Below the pieces are notes generated by a model. That model was not told where the DNA came from. It saw nothing but the letters and a program-made list of their open reading frames with translations, and ran no database searches. 47,538 bases of DNA, from positions 3,711 to 51,248 of the forward strand of contig JAGOMA010000037.1 of assembly GCA_017993775.1 (NCBI GenBank). The letters run 5' to 3'. Position numbers and translations under genes: made by a program. This document shows positions 13,644 through 22,785 of this stretch, in pieces (within the stretch, counting starts at the first letter, position 1; each line of letters begins with the position of its first letter). The stretch comes from Chloroflexota bacterium. Its GTDB lineage: Bacteria > Chloroflexota > Anaerolineae > Promineifilales > Promineifilaceae.

Positions 13644-14369
13644 TTGAAGCAACTCGCTGTTTTTGGCGATATACACGCCAATCTACCGGCGCTGGAAGCC
13701 GTTTTAGCCGACATAGATGCTCGTAACCTGGACAATCTCTACTGTCTGGGTGATTTGGTGGGGTATGGCGTCTGGCCGAATGAGGTCATCACGGCCGTCC
13801 GCCAGCGCAACATTCCCACCATCATGGGTAACTACGACCAGGGTGTCGGGCAAGACAGCGACGACTGTGGCTGCGCCTACAAAACGGCCAAAGCTCAGGC
13901 GCTGGGCAAACATTCCATTGCCTGGACTAATGCCCACACATCGGCCGAAAACAAAGCCTACCTGCGCGAATTAGTGGCGAAAATCCCTCTCCAGTTGGGC
14001 GATTTGCAGGTTGTGTTGGTGCATGGCAGTCCCCGTAAAGTGAATGAATATCTGTACGAGGATCGGCCGGAAGCGAGTTTGGAACGACTACTGAATATGG
14101 TCGAGGCTGATGTGTTGGTCTGCGGCCACACTCACTTGCCTTACCATCGGCTGTTGGGCAGTGGTCGCCACGTTATTAATGCCGGCAGCGTGGGCAAACC
14201 AAAAGACAATAACCCGCAAGCCTGTTATCTGGTGCTTACGGCGGTAGGGAAGGATTTATCGGCCGAGTTCATTCGCGTGCCGTATGATGTGGAACAGGCG
14301 GTCCAGGCGATTGAAGCCACAGAAATGCCCCATGAATTCGCCGACATGCTGCGACAAGGAAGAGGATAA
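13644..14369 (+). CDS. Metallophosphoesterase (YfcE/MJ0936-like)
   Basis: 241 residues carrying the full calcineurin-like motif set: FGDIHAN, LGDLVGYG, GNYDQG, HGSPRKVNEYL and CGHTHLPYHR, then NAGSVGKP. It is a di-metal phosphodiesterase or phosphatase of unknown substrate. The start is TTG at 13644, one base after the preceding stop, with AGGAGG at 13633-13638. It converges on the response-regulator gene, leaving three bases between the stops and no visible terminator. Confidence 0.88.
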   Translation: MKQLAVFGDIHANLPALEAVLADIDARNLDNLYCLGDLVGYGVWPNEVITAVRQRNIPTIMGNYDQGVGQDSDDCGCAYKTAKAQALGKHSIAWTNAHTSAENKAYLRELVAKIPLQLGDLQVVLVHGSPRKVNEYLYEDRPEASLERLLNMVEADVLVCGHTHLPYHRLLGSGRHVINAGSVGKPKDNNPQACYLVLTAVGKDLSAEFIRVPYDVEQAVQAIEATEMPHEFADMLRQGRG

Positions 14370-14372
14370 AAC

Positions 14373-15023
14373 CTATTCCAATAAGCCGTTGGCTAAAGCA
14401 AAGCGCACCAACGCCGCCCGGCTGCGTAGTTCCAGCTTTTCCATCCCCCGCGCCCGGTAGGTGTCTACCGTTTTCACGCTGAGAGCCAGTTGGTCGGCGA
14501 TCTCCTTGCTGGTGTAGCCCAGAGCTACCAGGCGCAGCACCTCTTGCTCCCGGTCGCTTAATGTGGCCCACAAATCTTGCTCATCGGTGGTCGGCATTGG
14601 CGGAACTACATCTTCCAACAGCGCCCGTGTCATGGAGGGGTGAACATACATATCACCGCGCATCACGGCCTGAATAGCGGCAATCAGTTCCACGTCGGCG
14701 GCTTTTTTCAGGAGGTAGCCGGACGCGCCCCCTTTGAGCGCCTGGCGCAAATAGCCTTCGTCGTGGTGCATGGTGAGGATGAGAACCCGTGCCTGGGGCA
14801 CGCGCTGGCGCAGCAAGGGCAGTGCTTCCAGCCCACCCAGGCGCGGCATGGTCAGGTCAAGCAAAATCAAGTCAGGCTGGCGTTGTTCGGCCAGTGTAAG
14901 AAGCTCGGCGCCATCGGCCGCTTCCCCTATGACGCTCATGTCGGTGCGGGCATCGAGCAGTGCGGCCAGGCCGGCGCGCAGCACGGCATGATCATCGGCG
15001 AGTAAAATGCGGATGGGAGTCAA
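14373..15023 (-). CDS. NarL/FixJ-type response regulator
   Basis: 216 residues: receiver domain (ADDHAVLRAG acidic pair, phospho-acceptor Asp in LILLDLTMP, conserved Lys in GYLLKKA) and a C-terminal LuxR helix-turn-helix (LSDREQEVLRLVALGYTSKEIADQLALSVKTVDTY). It is the partner of the sensor kinase, with a 4-nt overlap. It is last in a run of minus-strand genes that begins with the respiratory complex, so it probably controls that operon, as TtrR or similar regulators do in other bacteria. Confidence 0.93.
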   Translation of the reverse strand: MTPIRILLADDHAVLRAGLAALLDARTDMSVIGEAADGAELLTLAEQRQPDLILLDLTMPRLGGLEALPLLRQRVPQARVLILTMHHDEGYLRQALKGGASGYLLKKAADVELIAAIQAVMRGDMYVHPSMTRALLEDVVPPMPTTDEQDLWATLSDREQEVLRLVALGYTSKEIADQLALSVKTVDTYRARGMEKLELRSRAALVRFALANGLLE

Positions 15024-16471
15024 AGCGGAACCTCAACAAAGATGCTGGTTCCCTGCCCCGGGGCAGATTCGATGGTAAGTGTGCCGTTGAGCAGTTCGGC
15101 CCGTTCGCGGATGCCATAGAGTCCCAGACGGCCGTTTTCCTTCACCTGCGCCCAATCAAACCCCACCCCATCATCTTCAATTATGGCGCGGACACGGCCG
15201 TGGCGATATTCAATGAGGATGCTGACTGTCTGGGCTTGTGAATGCCGGGCAATGTTGGTCAGGCTTTCCTGAACAATGCGGTAAGCGGCCGTTTCTACCG
15301 CCGGTGGCAGCCGCTCTTCCAGCCCTACCACCACCAGGTCTACCTCCACGGGGTAACGCGCCTGATAATCCTTCACGTAACGATGCAGCGCCGCCACCAA
15401 TCCCAGATCATCCAGCACGCTGGGGCGCAGCTCCACCGCCAAATTATGCACGCCGTCCAACGTCTGGGCGACCAGCACGCGCGCGTCGTCTAGCTGTTCC
15501 TGCACGTCCGGCAGCAGGCACTGCTGGTTGTCCAGTCGCTGATTGACCATTTGCAGGCGCACCATCAGCGAGGTGAGCGATTGGCCCGTCTCGTCATGCA
15601 GTTCGCGGGCGATGCGGCGGCGTTCGTCTTCTTGGGCGGTGATCACTTTTTCCAGCAGTTGGCTGCGTAGTTGATCGCGTTCAACCCGCTCTTGTTCAGC
15701 CTGGGCGAGTTCGGCCGTCATGACGTTAAAGGTTTCCGCCAGCTCGCCAATTTCATCACCCGACCAAGGAATGAGGTGTTGGCTGAAATCGCCGCGTCCC
15801 ACGGCCGTAGCCGCCCGCTTCAAATCGAGGATGGGCCGGGTAACAATCCAGGTAAGCAGCGTGGCGGCAGCAATGCCGATGGCCGAAACGATGACCGTTG
15901 TCAGCAGCATCTGCCCGGTAAGGGTTGCCAGGGCAGCCTGCACACCCGCTTCGGATAGACCAACTCGCGCCGTACCGGCTCGCCCCTCGAAAATGGGAAC
16001 GGCCGTATCCCATACCCCCCCTTCGGTGGTTTCTAGCCGGATTAACCGGTGGTGTTCAGCGGCGGTGGCGCTGTTAGCCGTCAACAGCCCCTCCGGAAAG
16101 CCATCGCCAAAGGTGTGGACCAAAACATGGCCTTCCTCGTCGGCAATAAAGGCGTAACGCACATTGGGATGATTGCGCTGCGTTTCATCCAACAGTTGGT
16201 GCAGAGCGAACAAATCGTTGACCAGGATGAAATCAGTGGCGCGAGCGGCCAGATCGCGGGCGACAGAGACGCTTTGCTCTTCCATCCAGCTTTCCAGAGC
16301 GCGCTGCATCACAACCCGTACCTGCACGGTAATGCCCACACCCAATAACAGAACCAGCGCCAGCACAATGCCCAATATTTTGGTGCGCACGCTAACGGCC
16401 CCGGCAATGCGCCAGAAGCGAGCGAAGAATGGTGAAGAGAATATTGGAGATTGGGAAGTGTGATTGGGCAT
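15020..16471 (-). CDS. Sensor histidine kinase (HisKA_3)
   Basis: 483 residues. TM1 at about 30-50, an extracytoplasmic sensor of about 130 residues, TM2 at about 188-210, a HAMP domain (TRPILDLKRAATAVGRGDFSQHL), a short coiled coil, the H-box RRIARELHDETGQSLTSL with the phosphorylated His, and an ATPase domain with ESLTNIARHSQAQ and DDGVGFD. It pairs with the overlapping response-regulator gene. The PhnD-type lipoprotein ten bases upstream is the likely ligand-binding accessory. Confidence 0.92.
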   Translation of the reverse strand: MPNHTSQSPIFSSPFFARFWRIAGAVSVRTKILGIVLALVLLLGVGITVQVRVVMQRALESWMEEQSVSVARDLAARATDFILVNDLFALHQLLDETQRNHPNVRYAFIADEEGHVLVHTFGDGFPEGLLTANSATAAEHHRLIRLETTEGGVWDTAVPIFEGRAGTARVGLSEAGVQAALATLTGQMLLTTVIVSAIGIAAATLLTWIVTRPILDLKRAATAVGRGDFSQHLIPWSGDEIGELAETFNVMTAELAQAEQERVERDQLRSQLLEKVITAQEDERRRIARELHDETGQSLTSLMVRLQMVNQRLDNQQCLLPDVQEQLDDARVLVAQTLDGVHNLAVELRPSVLDDLGLVAALHRYVKDYQARYPVEVDLVVVGLEERLPPAVETAAYRIVQESLTNIARHSQAQTVSILIEYRHGRVRAIIEDDGVGFDWAQVKENGRLGLYGIRERAELLNGTLTIESAPGQGTSIFVEVPL

Positions 16472-16481
16472 TCGTTTACGG

Positions 16482-17384
16482 TCAACGGCTTACAGTCGTT
16501 TCCAATTCGCGCACAGAATCGTAAATGGCGTCGTCTACAACCACAAAACGGTCGATGCCAACAGCCGTCAGGGCCGCTCGCCCGGCTGGATCCTTATCCA
16601 TTTCCAACAAGATGGCTTGTAGTTCGGCCGCCAGTTGAGGGCGAATTTGTGGGCCGGTGACAACGGGTGGAATGCCAAAGGCAGGAGATTGGTGGATGAT
16701 ACGGGTCTGCTGCGCCAGTTCTGGCTCACGCTCGATGGCGAAAGCGTAGACCAGGCTGTCCACGGCCGCGCCGTCGGCTACGTGGTTGGCGACCGCGCGA
16801 ATGGCGTCGTCATGACTGTAGGTGTAGAAGGTGCGCCGGAAGAAGCTGCCGGGCGTTTCGCCCAACTGCTGCACCAGGGCAATCGGGTAGTTGCGGCCGC
16901 TGGTAGAGATGGGGTCGGTGAAGGCGAATACGCCGCCGCGCAAATCAGCCATGCCGGCAGCCAGGCTGTCAGCGGGCACAATCAGCAGGGAATGGTAAAC
17001 GGTGTCGCCTTTCACCTGGGGAGCCGCCAGTAACTGCATCCCAAAGTCCCGTTCGCCCATCACGTAAGCGCTGGTGCAGACGAAGGCCAGGTCTACGCCG
17101 CCGCTTTCCAGCAGGTCGTTGACTTCGCCGTAGGTGCGTCGCTGTACCAGTTCGACCGGACGGTCTAGTTTCTCGCCCAGGTAAGCCAACAGCGGCTCGT
17201 AGCTGTCCATGGTGCCGCGGGGAGAGATGATAGAGGCGACAGCGACGCGCAGGGGGAGAACGGCCGTGGTGGAGGGACGGGGTAACGGCCGTAATTCCAT
17301 CAGGTCAATACGCTCCGCCTGGGCCGCCGGGGCAGCACAGCCGGAAAGGAAAAGGAAGGCAGCGATAAGGAAAAGATAACGCAT
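16482..17384 (-). CDS. PhnD-type substrate-binding lipoprotein (accessory sensor)
   Basis: 300 residues from the ATG at 17384. A lipoprotein signal ends at LFLSGC (Cys20). The mature part (LRVAVASIISPRGTMDSYEPLLAYLGEKLDRPVELVQRRTYGEVNDLLESGGVDLAFVCTSAYV) is the PhnD phosphate/phosphonate-binding fold. No ABC permease is nearby; a kinase follows instead. Proteins of this fold act as ligand sensors for two-component systems, such as AioX for arsenite, and the TtrS sensor region is related. The ligand here is unknown but is probably the oxyanion used by the respiratory complex. Confidence 0.85.
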   Translation of the reverse strand: MRYLFLIAAFLFLSGCAAPAAQAERIDLMELRPLPRPSTTAVLPLRVAVASIISPRGTMDSYEPLLAYLGEKLDRPVELVQRRTYGEVNDLLESGGVDLAFVCTSAYVMGERDFGMQLLAAPQVKGDTVYHSLLIVPADSLAAGMADLRGGVFAFTDPISTSGRNYPIALVQQLGETPGSFFRRTFYTYSHDDAIRAVANHVADGAAVDSLVYAFAIEREPELAQQTRIIHQSPAFGIPPVVTGPQIRPQLAAELQAILLEMDKDPAGRAALTAVGIDRFVVVDDAIYDSVRELETTVSR

Positions 17385-17387
17385 AAG

Positions 17388-17422
17388 AATTGTCAGTCGC
17401 CAATTATCAATTGTCAATTCTC
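17388..17422 (-). repeat. Degenerate heptanucleotide tandem repeat
   Basis: Five consecutive 7-nt units on the + strand read AATTGTC, AGTCGCC, AATTATC, AATTGTC, AATTCTC. The array covers the stop codon of the CMD-family gene and runs to the start of the lipoprotein gene. The same placement is seen at 22786-22851. Confidence 0.65.
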
Positions 17423-17725
17423 CAACAGGTCATTGACCCAGGTGTAGGCGGCAATGGTGTTGGGCATGCCCAGAGTGGTGACGGCCAGGGTGACGACGTG
17501 TTTAATTTCGGCCGGGGTGATGCCAGCCTCCAGGGCGCGGCGCGTGTGGGCGTGGACGGCGCCTTCGTGCCCCATACCAATGGCCAGGGCCAGTTTAACG
17601 AGTTGACGGGTGTTATTGTCCAGGGGGCCATTGTCATGACTGGCGGCAGCCAGTTGTTCGTAGGCGGCGGCGATGGCCGGGAATTCGGTCATAAATTGGT
17701 GATGGGCTTTCGGTTTGTCGGTCAT
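17414..17725 (-). CDS. Carboxymuconolactone decarboxylase (CMD)-family protein
   Basis: 103 residues from the ATG at 17725, preceded by AAGGAAG. The helical pattern LVKLALAIGMGHEGAVHAHTRRALEAGITPAEIKHVVTLAVTTLGMP is the CMD/AhpD fold. The AhpD redox pair CxxC is absent: the position reads GAVHAH. Peroxidase-type activity is therefore unlikely; a decarboxylase-like or binding role remains open. It lies between the nucleotidyltransferase and the lipoprotein gene in the same orientation. Confidence 0.85.
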   Translation of the reverse strand: MTDKPKAHHQFMTEFPAIAAAYEQLAAASHDNGPLDNNTRQLVKLALAIGMGHEGAVHAHTRRALEAGITPAEIKHVVTLAVTTLGMPNTIAAYTWVNDLLEN

Positions 17726-17775
17726 AGGGCTTCCTTTTATTATTTCATATCCCAGGCATAGTCTAATTGTCTGTT

Positions 17776-18348
17776 TTATAGCCAACTGGCGATGTCATCC
17801 CAAAGTTCTGGTCTTTCCAGAAGTTCAGCAAATTGCGTTACCCAATTTTGAATACGTTTCTGGTCTAGTTGAGGATGACGCCGGATAATGCCTTGGATGT
17901 CCAACAGGTCTTTCGGGCGGTGAGCAATCGCCTTCATAATGATCAAATCCTCCGGCGTGGGTAGGCGAATGCTCAAAGCCTCATCAATCTTGTGCGCTTC
18001 GCTTCGGGCAACCATTTCTTGCTCAAACGGCAAAATACCAAGTGAAATATCTACGCCTGTCTGTGAAGCAACGTGACGTAACAGCAAAACCCGGTTACGG
18101 CGGGCAAACTCTTCAGCTTGTGGTATACGCGGTTCGATACCTTCTTGTTGCGCAATTTTTAGGAAATGGGGGATCTCTTCGACTGAAAGCAACACCATTG
18201 CATCAAGGTCTTCGGTAAAGCGCGCCTGACCTAAAAGGCTCACGGCGATACCGCCAATAACGACTCCTTGATGATCAAAATGGGACAGAAGTCTTTCCAA
18301 AGACTGTAACGGATCGTGGAAAAGGTCGTGTTGTTCAGTTGGCGACAT
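17776..18348 (-). CDS. Nucleotidyltransferase-like protein (AbiEii/DUF6036 type)
   Basis: 190 residues. VVIGGIAVSLLGQARFTED47LD49AMV is the nucleotidyltransferase motif GG...D-x-D, followed by LPTPEDLIIMKAIAHRPKDLLDIQGII, which is common in AbiEii-like toxins and related proteins of toxin-antitoxin or defence pairs. It overlaps the small gene upstream by 14 nt. Its place inside a respiratory operon is odd and suggests an inserted module. Confidence 0.75.
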   Translation of the reverse strand: MSPTEQHDLFHDPLQSLERLLSHFDHQGVVIGGIAVSLLGQARFTEDLDAMVLLSVEEIPHFLKIAQQEGIEPRIPQAEEFARRNRVLLLRHVASQTGVDISLGILPFEQEMVARSEAHKIDEALSIRLPTPEDLIIMKAIAHRPKDLLDIQGIIRRHPQLDQKRIQNWVTQFAELLERPELWDDIASWL

Positions 18349-18556
18349 ATTGCGCCCTTAACCTGGCCCACAACAGGAATACCTCCATTTCTCCATCATC
18401 ATTCCCTCGCGTAATGCCCAGGCGGGACGCACGACGTCTGATGGCGTTGAGTTGGCGCCAATTTTCGGCGATGGAGTATGATTGGAGTTCCTGTTGTTCT
18501 ATTTCAGCGACAGCAACCCATCGCTGAGTATATGCTTTTGCTTCAGATGCGTCCAT
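18335..18556 (-). CDS. Small partner of the nucleotidyltransferase (hypothetical)
   Basis: 73 residues, mostly helical and charged (AKAYTQRWVAVAEIEQQELQSYSIAENWRQLNAIRRRASRLG). I do not recognise a named family, but a short helical gene overlapping a nucleotidyltransferase is the usual layout of two-gene systems of this class. It could be the antitoxin or a substrate-binding partner. Confidence 0.6.
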   Translation of the reverse strand: MDASEAKAYTQRWVAVAEIEQQELQSYSIAENWRQLNAIRRRASRLGITRGNDDGEMEVFLLWARLRAQYVAN

Positions 18557-18610
18557 GCGCCAAGTATAGCATAAGATGGGAGGCGGTCGGCAGAAGGGTT
18601 GTTACGGCCG

Positions 18611-19237
18611 TTACCCCCCGTCTTCCCGCTCTATCATCACCCCGCCCACTACAAACAGCAACGCTTCCGGCGCGTAGTAAGCCGGGCCAGCGCAAGCCGC
18701 GCAATACGGCCGTCCCTCCCGCATTACCTCGCGCTCATTGATGATTTCCTCGCCACACTCGGCGCAGTTCACCCGAACCCCGGCCCGGCTGACGATTTGG
18801 GCCACCGGTACGCTCAGGCGTACCGGCTGAATGGTCAGCAGTTCGGCGTCGGGCATGCGTTGGTAGCCGATGAGTTGGGCGTAGTAATGTTTTTTCTCGT
18901 CGGGGGCGTAGGCACATGCCTTTTGGCGGATGTCGAGTTGAGGGGAAAGGCGCACGGCCGTTTCCGTCTTTACATCCACAAAGGTTGCCCCAATTCTGCC
19001 ATAATCGGCCAGGCGCAGCGTGCGATGGCCCATTGTGCAGCCCGTCGCCGCCGCCACGCCATCGGCAAAGCAGCCATCCGTTTCCACGAAAATCAGCAGC
19101 CGCTTGTCGCTGCGCGGCGCTGCCAGCCCCAAAGCAGCTGCGCCCGCCAGCCCGATACGCGCCCCCAACACCTGGCGCGGGCACAAATGCTTATGCTGCG
19201 CGGATGAAATCTCCAGAATGGCTTGCAGGTCTGGCAT
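18611..19237 (-). CDS. FmdE-family protein (complete copy)
   Basis: 208 residues from the ATG at 19237, which shares a base with the tatA stop (TGATG). HKHLCPRQVLGARIG, ETDGCFADGVAAATGCTMGHRTL and a C-terminal zinc ribbon CAECGEE...YCAACAG give the full FmdE architecture. FmdE proteins recur beside molybdopterin enzymes and may help with cofactor or metal handling. The copy at 1-492 has the same layout. A GTG at 19240 is a less likely start. Confidence 0.87.
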   Translation of the reverse strand: MPDLQAILEISSAQHKHLCPRQVLGARIGLAGAAALGLAAPRSDKRLLIFVETDGCFADGVAAATGCTMGHRTLRLADYGRIGATFVDVKTETAVRLSPQLDIRQKACAYAPDEKKHYYAQLIGYQRMPDAELLTIQPVRLSVPVAQIVSRAGVRVNCAECGEEIINEREVMREGRPYCAACAGPAYYAPEALLFVVGGVMIEREDGG

Positions 19238-19407
19238 CACTCAGTCTGTTCCCGAACCTCAGATTCGGCCGTGTGCAGCCCTTGTTTGAAGGCGCGAATC
19301 CCTGCGCCTAATTCGTGGCCTATCTTGCCGATGCGGCCCACGCCAAACAAGAGTACAACAACCACCAAAATAATGAGCAACTCTGTCGTTCCCAGTGGTC
19401 CAATCAT
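19237..19407 (-). CDS. tatA: TatA/TatE-family twin-arginine translocase subunit
   Basis: 56 residues: one N-terminal membrane helix (TTELLIILVVVVLLFG), then the conserved FG hinge and the amphipathic helix GRIGKIGHELGAGIRAFKQGL, and a short acidic tail. This is the TatA pattern. It lies directly downstream of the catalytic subunit, whose signal carries the twin-arginine motif, so it is likely a dedicated export component. Its stop overlaps the fmdE start. Its small size makes it easy to miss. Confidence 0.9.
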   Translation of the reverse strand: MIGPLGTTELLIILVVVVLLFGVGRIGKIGHELGAGIRAFKQGLHTAESEVREQTE

Positions 19408-19429
19408 CTTTTTACCTCGTTACAGCCAA

Positions 19430-19470
19430 CGGCTGACAGGCGCTTGAGTGATTCAAGCGCCTGTCAGCCG
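19430..19470 (-). other. Intercistronic 18-bp hairpin between catalytic subunit and tatA
   Basis: A perfect 18-bp stem (19430-19447 and 19453-19470) closes a five-base loop. On the coding (minus) strand no T-tract follows, so it probably sets an mRNA processing or stability boundary or causes partial termination. On the + strand a T-run follows, which would make it a terminator for antisense transcription. Confidence 0.75.
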
Positions 19471-19480
19471 CAATGGTTTT

Positions 19481-22400
19481 TTACGCTTTGACTACCTTCA
19501 CTTTTGTATCGTAAAACACAGCGCTGCCACCAGCCAGGTCTTGCAGCGTCACGTTGCCCAGGTGCGGATCGACGCGCATGGCGGCGTTGGCGTGAATGCC
19601 CGTGCCGCGCCGCTCATCCCCGGCAATTTTTGTGCCGTTGATGCTGATTTCCCGCGCCCCGCTGGCCCAGTGGCCAAACCCCAGGGCAAAGGAGACCACG
19701 CCCGGACGCATCCCCTGCGTCACTTTGAGCTTGCTGACCATCGGCTTTTGTGTGCCATCCTGCAAGTCCCAGACGCCATCGGGGTTGCTGGCGGAAACGA
19801 TTTTTACCAGATCGCCATCTTTTAGCCCTAGATTCGCGGCGTCGCTGGCGTTCATCAGCACCGGGTTTTCCGGCAGCACGGCGAGCAGCCAGTAGTTGCT
19901 CATCGTCCGCGCCTTGGTCATCGTAATCTCCTTGTGGGTGATGAGTGTCAGGTCGTAGCCCGCATCCTCGATCTTTTCGCCCACAGAAGAGAGACCGGGC
20001 GGCAGGTAAACGGCGTAGCCAGCGAATGGCTTCCCAGTCATGGTGTTGATGCTGGTGGCCGTCTTTTCCTGGTACAGGTTGAGCTGCTTGCCGTAGGCGT
20101 TGCTCACCAGCACATTCATCGCGCCGGTGGTGGGGTCGCTTTTGTACGCTTTGGCGTGGGCTTGGTAACGACCGCCGCGATTCATCACATACACCACTTT
20201 GCGCCACAGGCTGTCGTCGTTGCCCACCGCCTCTTTCCAGGTGGCCTCGTCGTAGACCGATTTGGGAAGATGGCGCCGCGCTTCGCGGAAGAGGCGCAGT
20301 TCCTCGTCGTCGGCTTCTGGCACGTTGTCGCTGGCGTCTTCCTTCTCGCCAAAGGCAATGTTGGCCACCTGCTTCAGGTAGAGGTGTTCCGGGCGGGTGA
20401 AGGGCACGCCCTCGCCCAGGCCATCAGGGCCAAAACCGGGCAGGTCTAGCTTTTCGGCAATGGCCATCATCATTGCTTCGGCGCTCATGGGGATTTCTTC
20501 GCCGTAGACGGTGACGGTGGGCCAGCCGGGGATGCTGATAGCCGGATTACGCACGTTTTCCACCTTCCAGGGTACAGAAGGATGCGTACCGTGCAGCTCC
20601 CATCGCTCCAAGAAGGAGAGGTCCGGGAAGATGTAGTCGGCGTAGGTGGAGGTTTCGCCCACCAGAATGTCGCTGGTGATGATGAGCGGAATTTTGTTTG
20701 GGTCGGCCAGGGTTTCGATGACCTTGTGGGCAGCGGGCAGCGAGTAGTTGATGGCGCTCATGTAGAACATGGCGATCTTCACCTGGTAGGGGTACATGCT
20801 GTCCATGGAAGCCACGTCTTCCTGGTAGAGATCGGTGGCCAGGGGGAACCACGGCCGTTGCGCCGGATAGTCGGCAAACAAGGTAGACTTTTCATACGTG
20901 GTCGTCGTGCGCAAGATGTCTATGCCAAGTTTGCCGTTCTTGGCGTTGATCATTTTGCCCAGGTCAAACGGCCCTTTGGCCTTCGCGCCAGTGTAGTCGT
21001 AGCTTGTGCCCTTGATCATACCGCCAGCGTGGTCTGCGTTGCCAATGAGGCAGTTGAGCGTGTACCAGGCCATGACGTTGTAGAAGCCGTTGGTGTGCTG
21101 GCTGACGCCGCGATGCAGGTCGGCGCAGGCGCGGGTGCCGTGGCTGGTGAATTCGCGGGCCAGAATGACAACATCTTGCTCGCTGATGCCGGCGATCTCG
21201 GCCCATTCAGCGATGGTGCGCGAGGTGGCTTCTTCGTAGATGATTTGCAGGCCGCTCTTGACGGCGACGCCGTTGAGGGTGGCGTCTACAAAGGGATCGC
21301 CATAGGCAGGTACTTCTGTGCTGTTGGGGTCAAAAAGGACAGGCTCGCCATCGGCCAGGGCGACGAAGGGGTCGAAGGCGTAATCTACGCCATCGGGGCC
21401 GGTGTAGATGGTGATTTCTTTGCCCTCAGCGTCAGTTTCAGTGCGGGTAGTGGTCAGTTCCAAATCTGACCCGCGCAGGAATTTGCCCGGTTTGCCGTCC
21501 TTGATTTTGACCAGCCAGGGGCCGGTGGTCCAGGTGGCTTCCCCCTGGGCGTTGGCGGCGGCTTTATTGGCATTGCGGATGAATGGGGTGTTGTAACGGC
21601 CGTTATCCACCACCCACTGAATCATCGCCAACGCCAGCGCCGCATCCTCGCCCGGCTTGATGGGCACCCAGCGCCACGCTTTGGAGGCGGCTTTGCTGAA
21701 GCGCGGGTCTACTACTGCATAACGCTTGCCATTGAGATTGCCGGTCGTCATTTTGGGCACGCGCTGCGGCGGACCGTAGTTGGCCTCAAACAAATTAGCG
21801 CCCACGTAGATGACAAAGTCGCTGTTAGCCGTATCGGTCTGCCAATAGAACTTGGAGCCGCCGCTAAACTTGCCCGTAGCCGGGTCAAACTGCTCGCTCA
21901 TCGCCTTGCCGGTGAAGTAGAGCGACCCCTGGCAGACGGTGGTATGGCCGTTGGCGTTGATGGAGCCGAAGCTGTCGCCGACAAAACGCTTGAAGAGGTC
22001 GCCACGGCCGTTCTTCAGCCGCCCCCACACAAAGGCAAACTGGTTGTTCTTCGGCCCCAGGTCTGGGTGATCTGGGTCTATCATCACGTCCAGGTGATCG
22101 GCGAAGGTCGTTTTGAACTCGCCTACCAGGTCTTGTTTCTTAGCTGCGTCCTTTTCGTCCCAAATCTTCTTGATAGCATCGGCCATCTGTTTGGCAATAT
22201 CGGGATCGGTCAGCGCGTAGAGGTCTTTGAAGCCATCCACACGCCCTTCGCCAAACAGGTCGCCGCCGTTGACCACTTCCTCAATCGCTTTGTCGAAGGC
22301 AATGGTCTCCCACTGCCCTTCACCGCGTTTTGTGCCCGGTTTGCGCTTAAGGACGCTGACAATGCGATACGGGTCATAGGCCGATTGCAAGCCCGATTGC

Positions 22401-22771
22401 CCTTTGGGACACAATCCCCCTTCCACGCCGCCCATTTCGCTGACAGGCGTTTCGTAGGGCAGATGAGGCCACAGAGTCCATGGGCTGTAAGGATTGCCGT
22501 CTATTTTGGCGGCCACGCCATCCAGCAGCTTGACTTTGATGCCGCAGCCGGTGTTGCACTGCAAGCAGACGGTGTAAATCTGGTTGGCCGGGTCGTGCAG
22601 GGCGATGGTATCCGCCCCTTCGGTTTGGGCCAGCAGCCGGGCAAAGCCGCCCATGCTGCCCAGAATGGCCGCCGCACCGCCGGTAGCGGCCGTCATTTTC
22701 AGAAAATCGCGCCGCGACAGGCCGCAGGCGGTGGGTTGTTCGGGTTGTTGGTTGTTTCCGTTTTGATTCAT
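19481..22771 (-). CDS. Molybdopterin oxidoreductase catalytic subunit (TtrA/SrdA-like)
   Basis: 1096 residues. A Tat signal ([15 protein letters not shown], Arg20-21) is followed by the cluster motif C69LQC72NTGC76 ... C121PKG for one 4Fe-4S centre. HTTVC280QGSLYF supplies the probable Mo-ligating Cys. Downstream are [29 protein letters not shown], and the C-terminal cofactor domain ([25 protein letters not shown]). The length is near 1,000-residue TtrA/SrdA reductases and longer than ArrA/ArxA/PsrA. It should reduce (or oxidise) an oxyanion outside the membrane, passing electrons through the ferredoxin and NrfD subunits. The substrate cannot be read from sequence. RBS AAAGGTG at 22777-22783. 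Confidence 0.85.
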   Translation of the reverse strand: MNQNGNNQQPEQPTACGLSRRDFLKMTAATGGAAAILGSMGGFARLLAQTEGADTIALHDPANQIYTVCLQCNTGCGIKVKLLDGVAAKIDGNPYSPWTLWPHLPYETPVSEMGGVEGGLCPKGQSGLQSAYDPYRIVSVLKRKPGTKRGEGQWETIAFDKAIEEVVNGGDLFGEGRVDGFKDLYALTDPDIAKQMADAIKKIWDEKDAAKKQDLVGEFKTTFADHLDVMIDPDHPDLGPKNNQFAFVWGRLKNGRGDLFKRFVGDSFGSINANGHTTVCQGSLYFTGKAMSEQFDPATGKFSGGSKFYWQTDTANSDFVIYVGANLFEANYGPPQRVPKMTTGNLNGKRYAVVDPRFSKAASKAWRWVPIKPGEDAALALAMIQWVVDNGRYNTPFIRNANKAAANAQGEATWTTGPWLVKIKDGKPGKFLRGSDLELTTTRTETDAEGKEITIYTGPDGVDYAFDPFVALADGEPVLFDPNSTEVPAYGDPFVDATLNGVAVKSGLQIIYEEATSRTIAEWAEIAGISEQDVVILAREFTSHGTRACADLHRGVSQHTNGFYNVMAWYTLNCLIGNADHAGGMIKGTSYDYTGAKAKGPFDLGKMINAKNGKLGIDILRTTTTYEKSTLFADYPAQRPWFPLATDLYQEDVASMDSMYPYQVKIAMFYMSAINYSLPAAHKVIETLADPNKIPLIITSDILVGETSTYADYIFPDLSFLERWELHGTHPSVPWKVENVRNPAISIPGWPTVTVYGEEIPMSAEAMMMAIAEKLDLPGFGPDGLGEGVPFTRPEHLYLKQVANIAFGEKEDASDNVPEADDEELRLFREARRHLPKSVYDEATWKEAVGNDDSLWRKVVYVMNRGGRYQAHAKAYKSDPTTGAMNVLVSNAYGKQLNLYQEKTATSINTMTGKPFAGYAVYLPPGLSSVGEKIEDAGYDLTLITHKEITMTKARTMSNYWLLAVLPENPVLMNASDAANLGLKDGDLVKIVSASNPDGVWDLQDGTQKPMVSKLKVTQGMRPGVVSFALGFGHWASGAREISINGTKIAGDERRGTGIHANAAMRVDPHLGNVTLQDLAGGSAVFYDTKVKVVKA

Positions 22772-22785
22772 CGTAACACCTTTGG

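Noticed and set aside
16482..17384. PhnD-type lipoprotein as part of a phosphonate transporter
   Set aside because: No permease or ATPase subunit is adjacent; the overlapping kinase and regulator genes fit a sensing role better.
17414..17725. AhpD-like peroxidase-partner function for the CMD protein
   Set aside because: The CxxC redox pair is absent, replaced by GAVHAH.
19430..19470. Hairpin as an intrinsic terminator of the respiratory operon
   Set aside because: No T-tract follows on the coding strand, and tatA with fmdE continue in the same direction with tight coupling.
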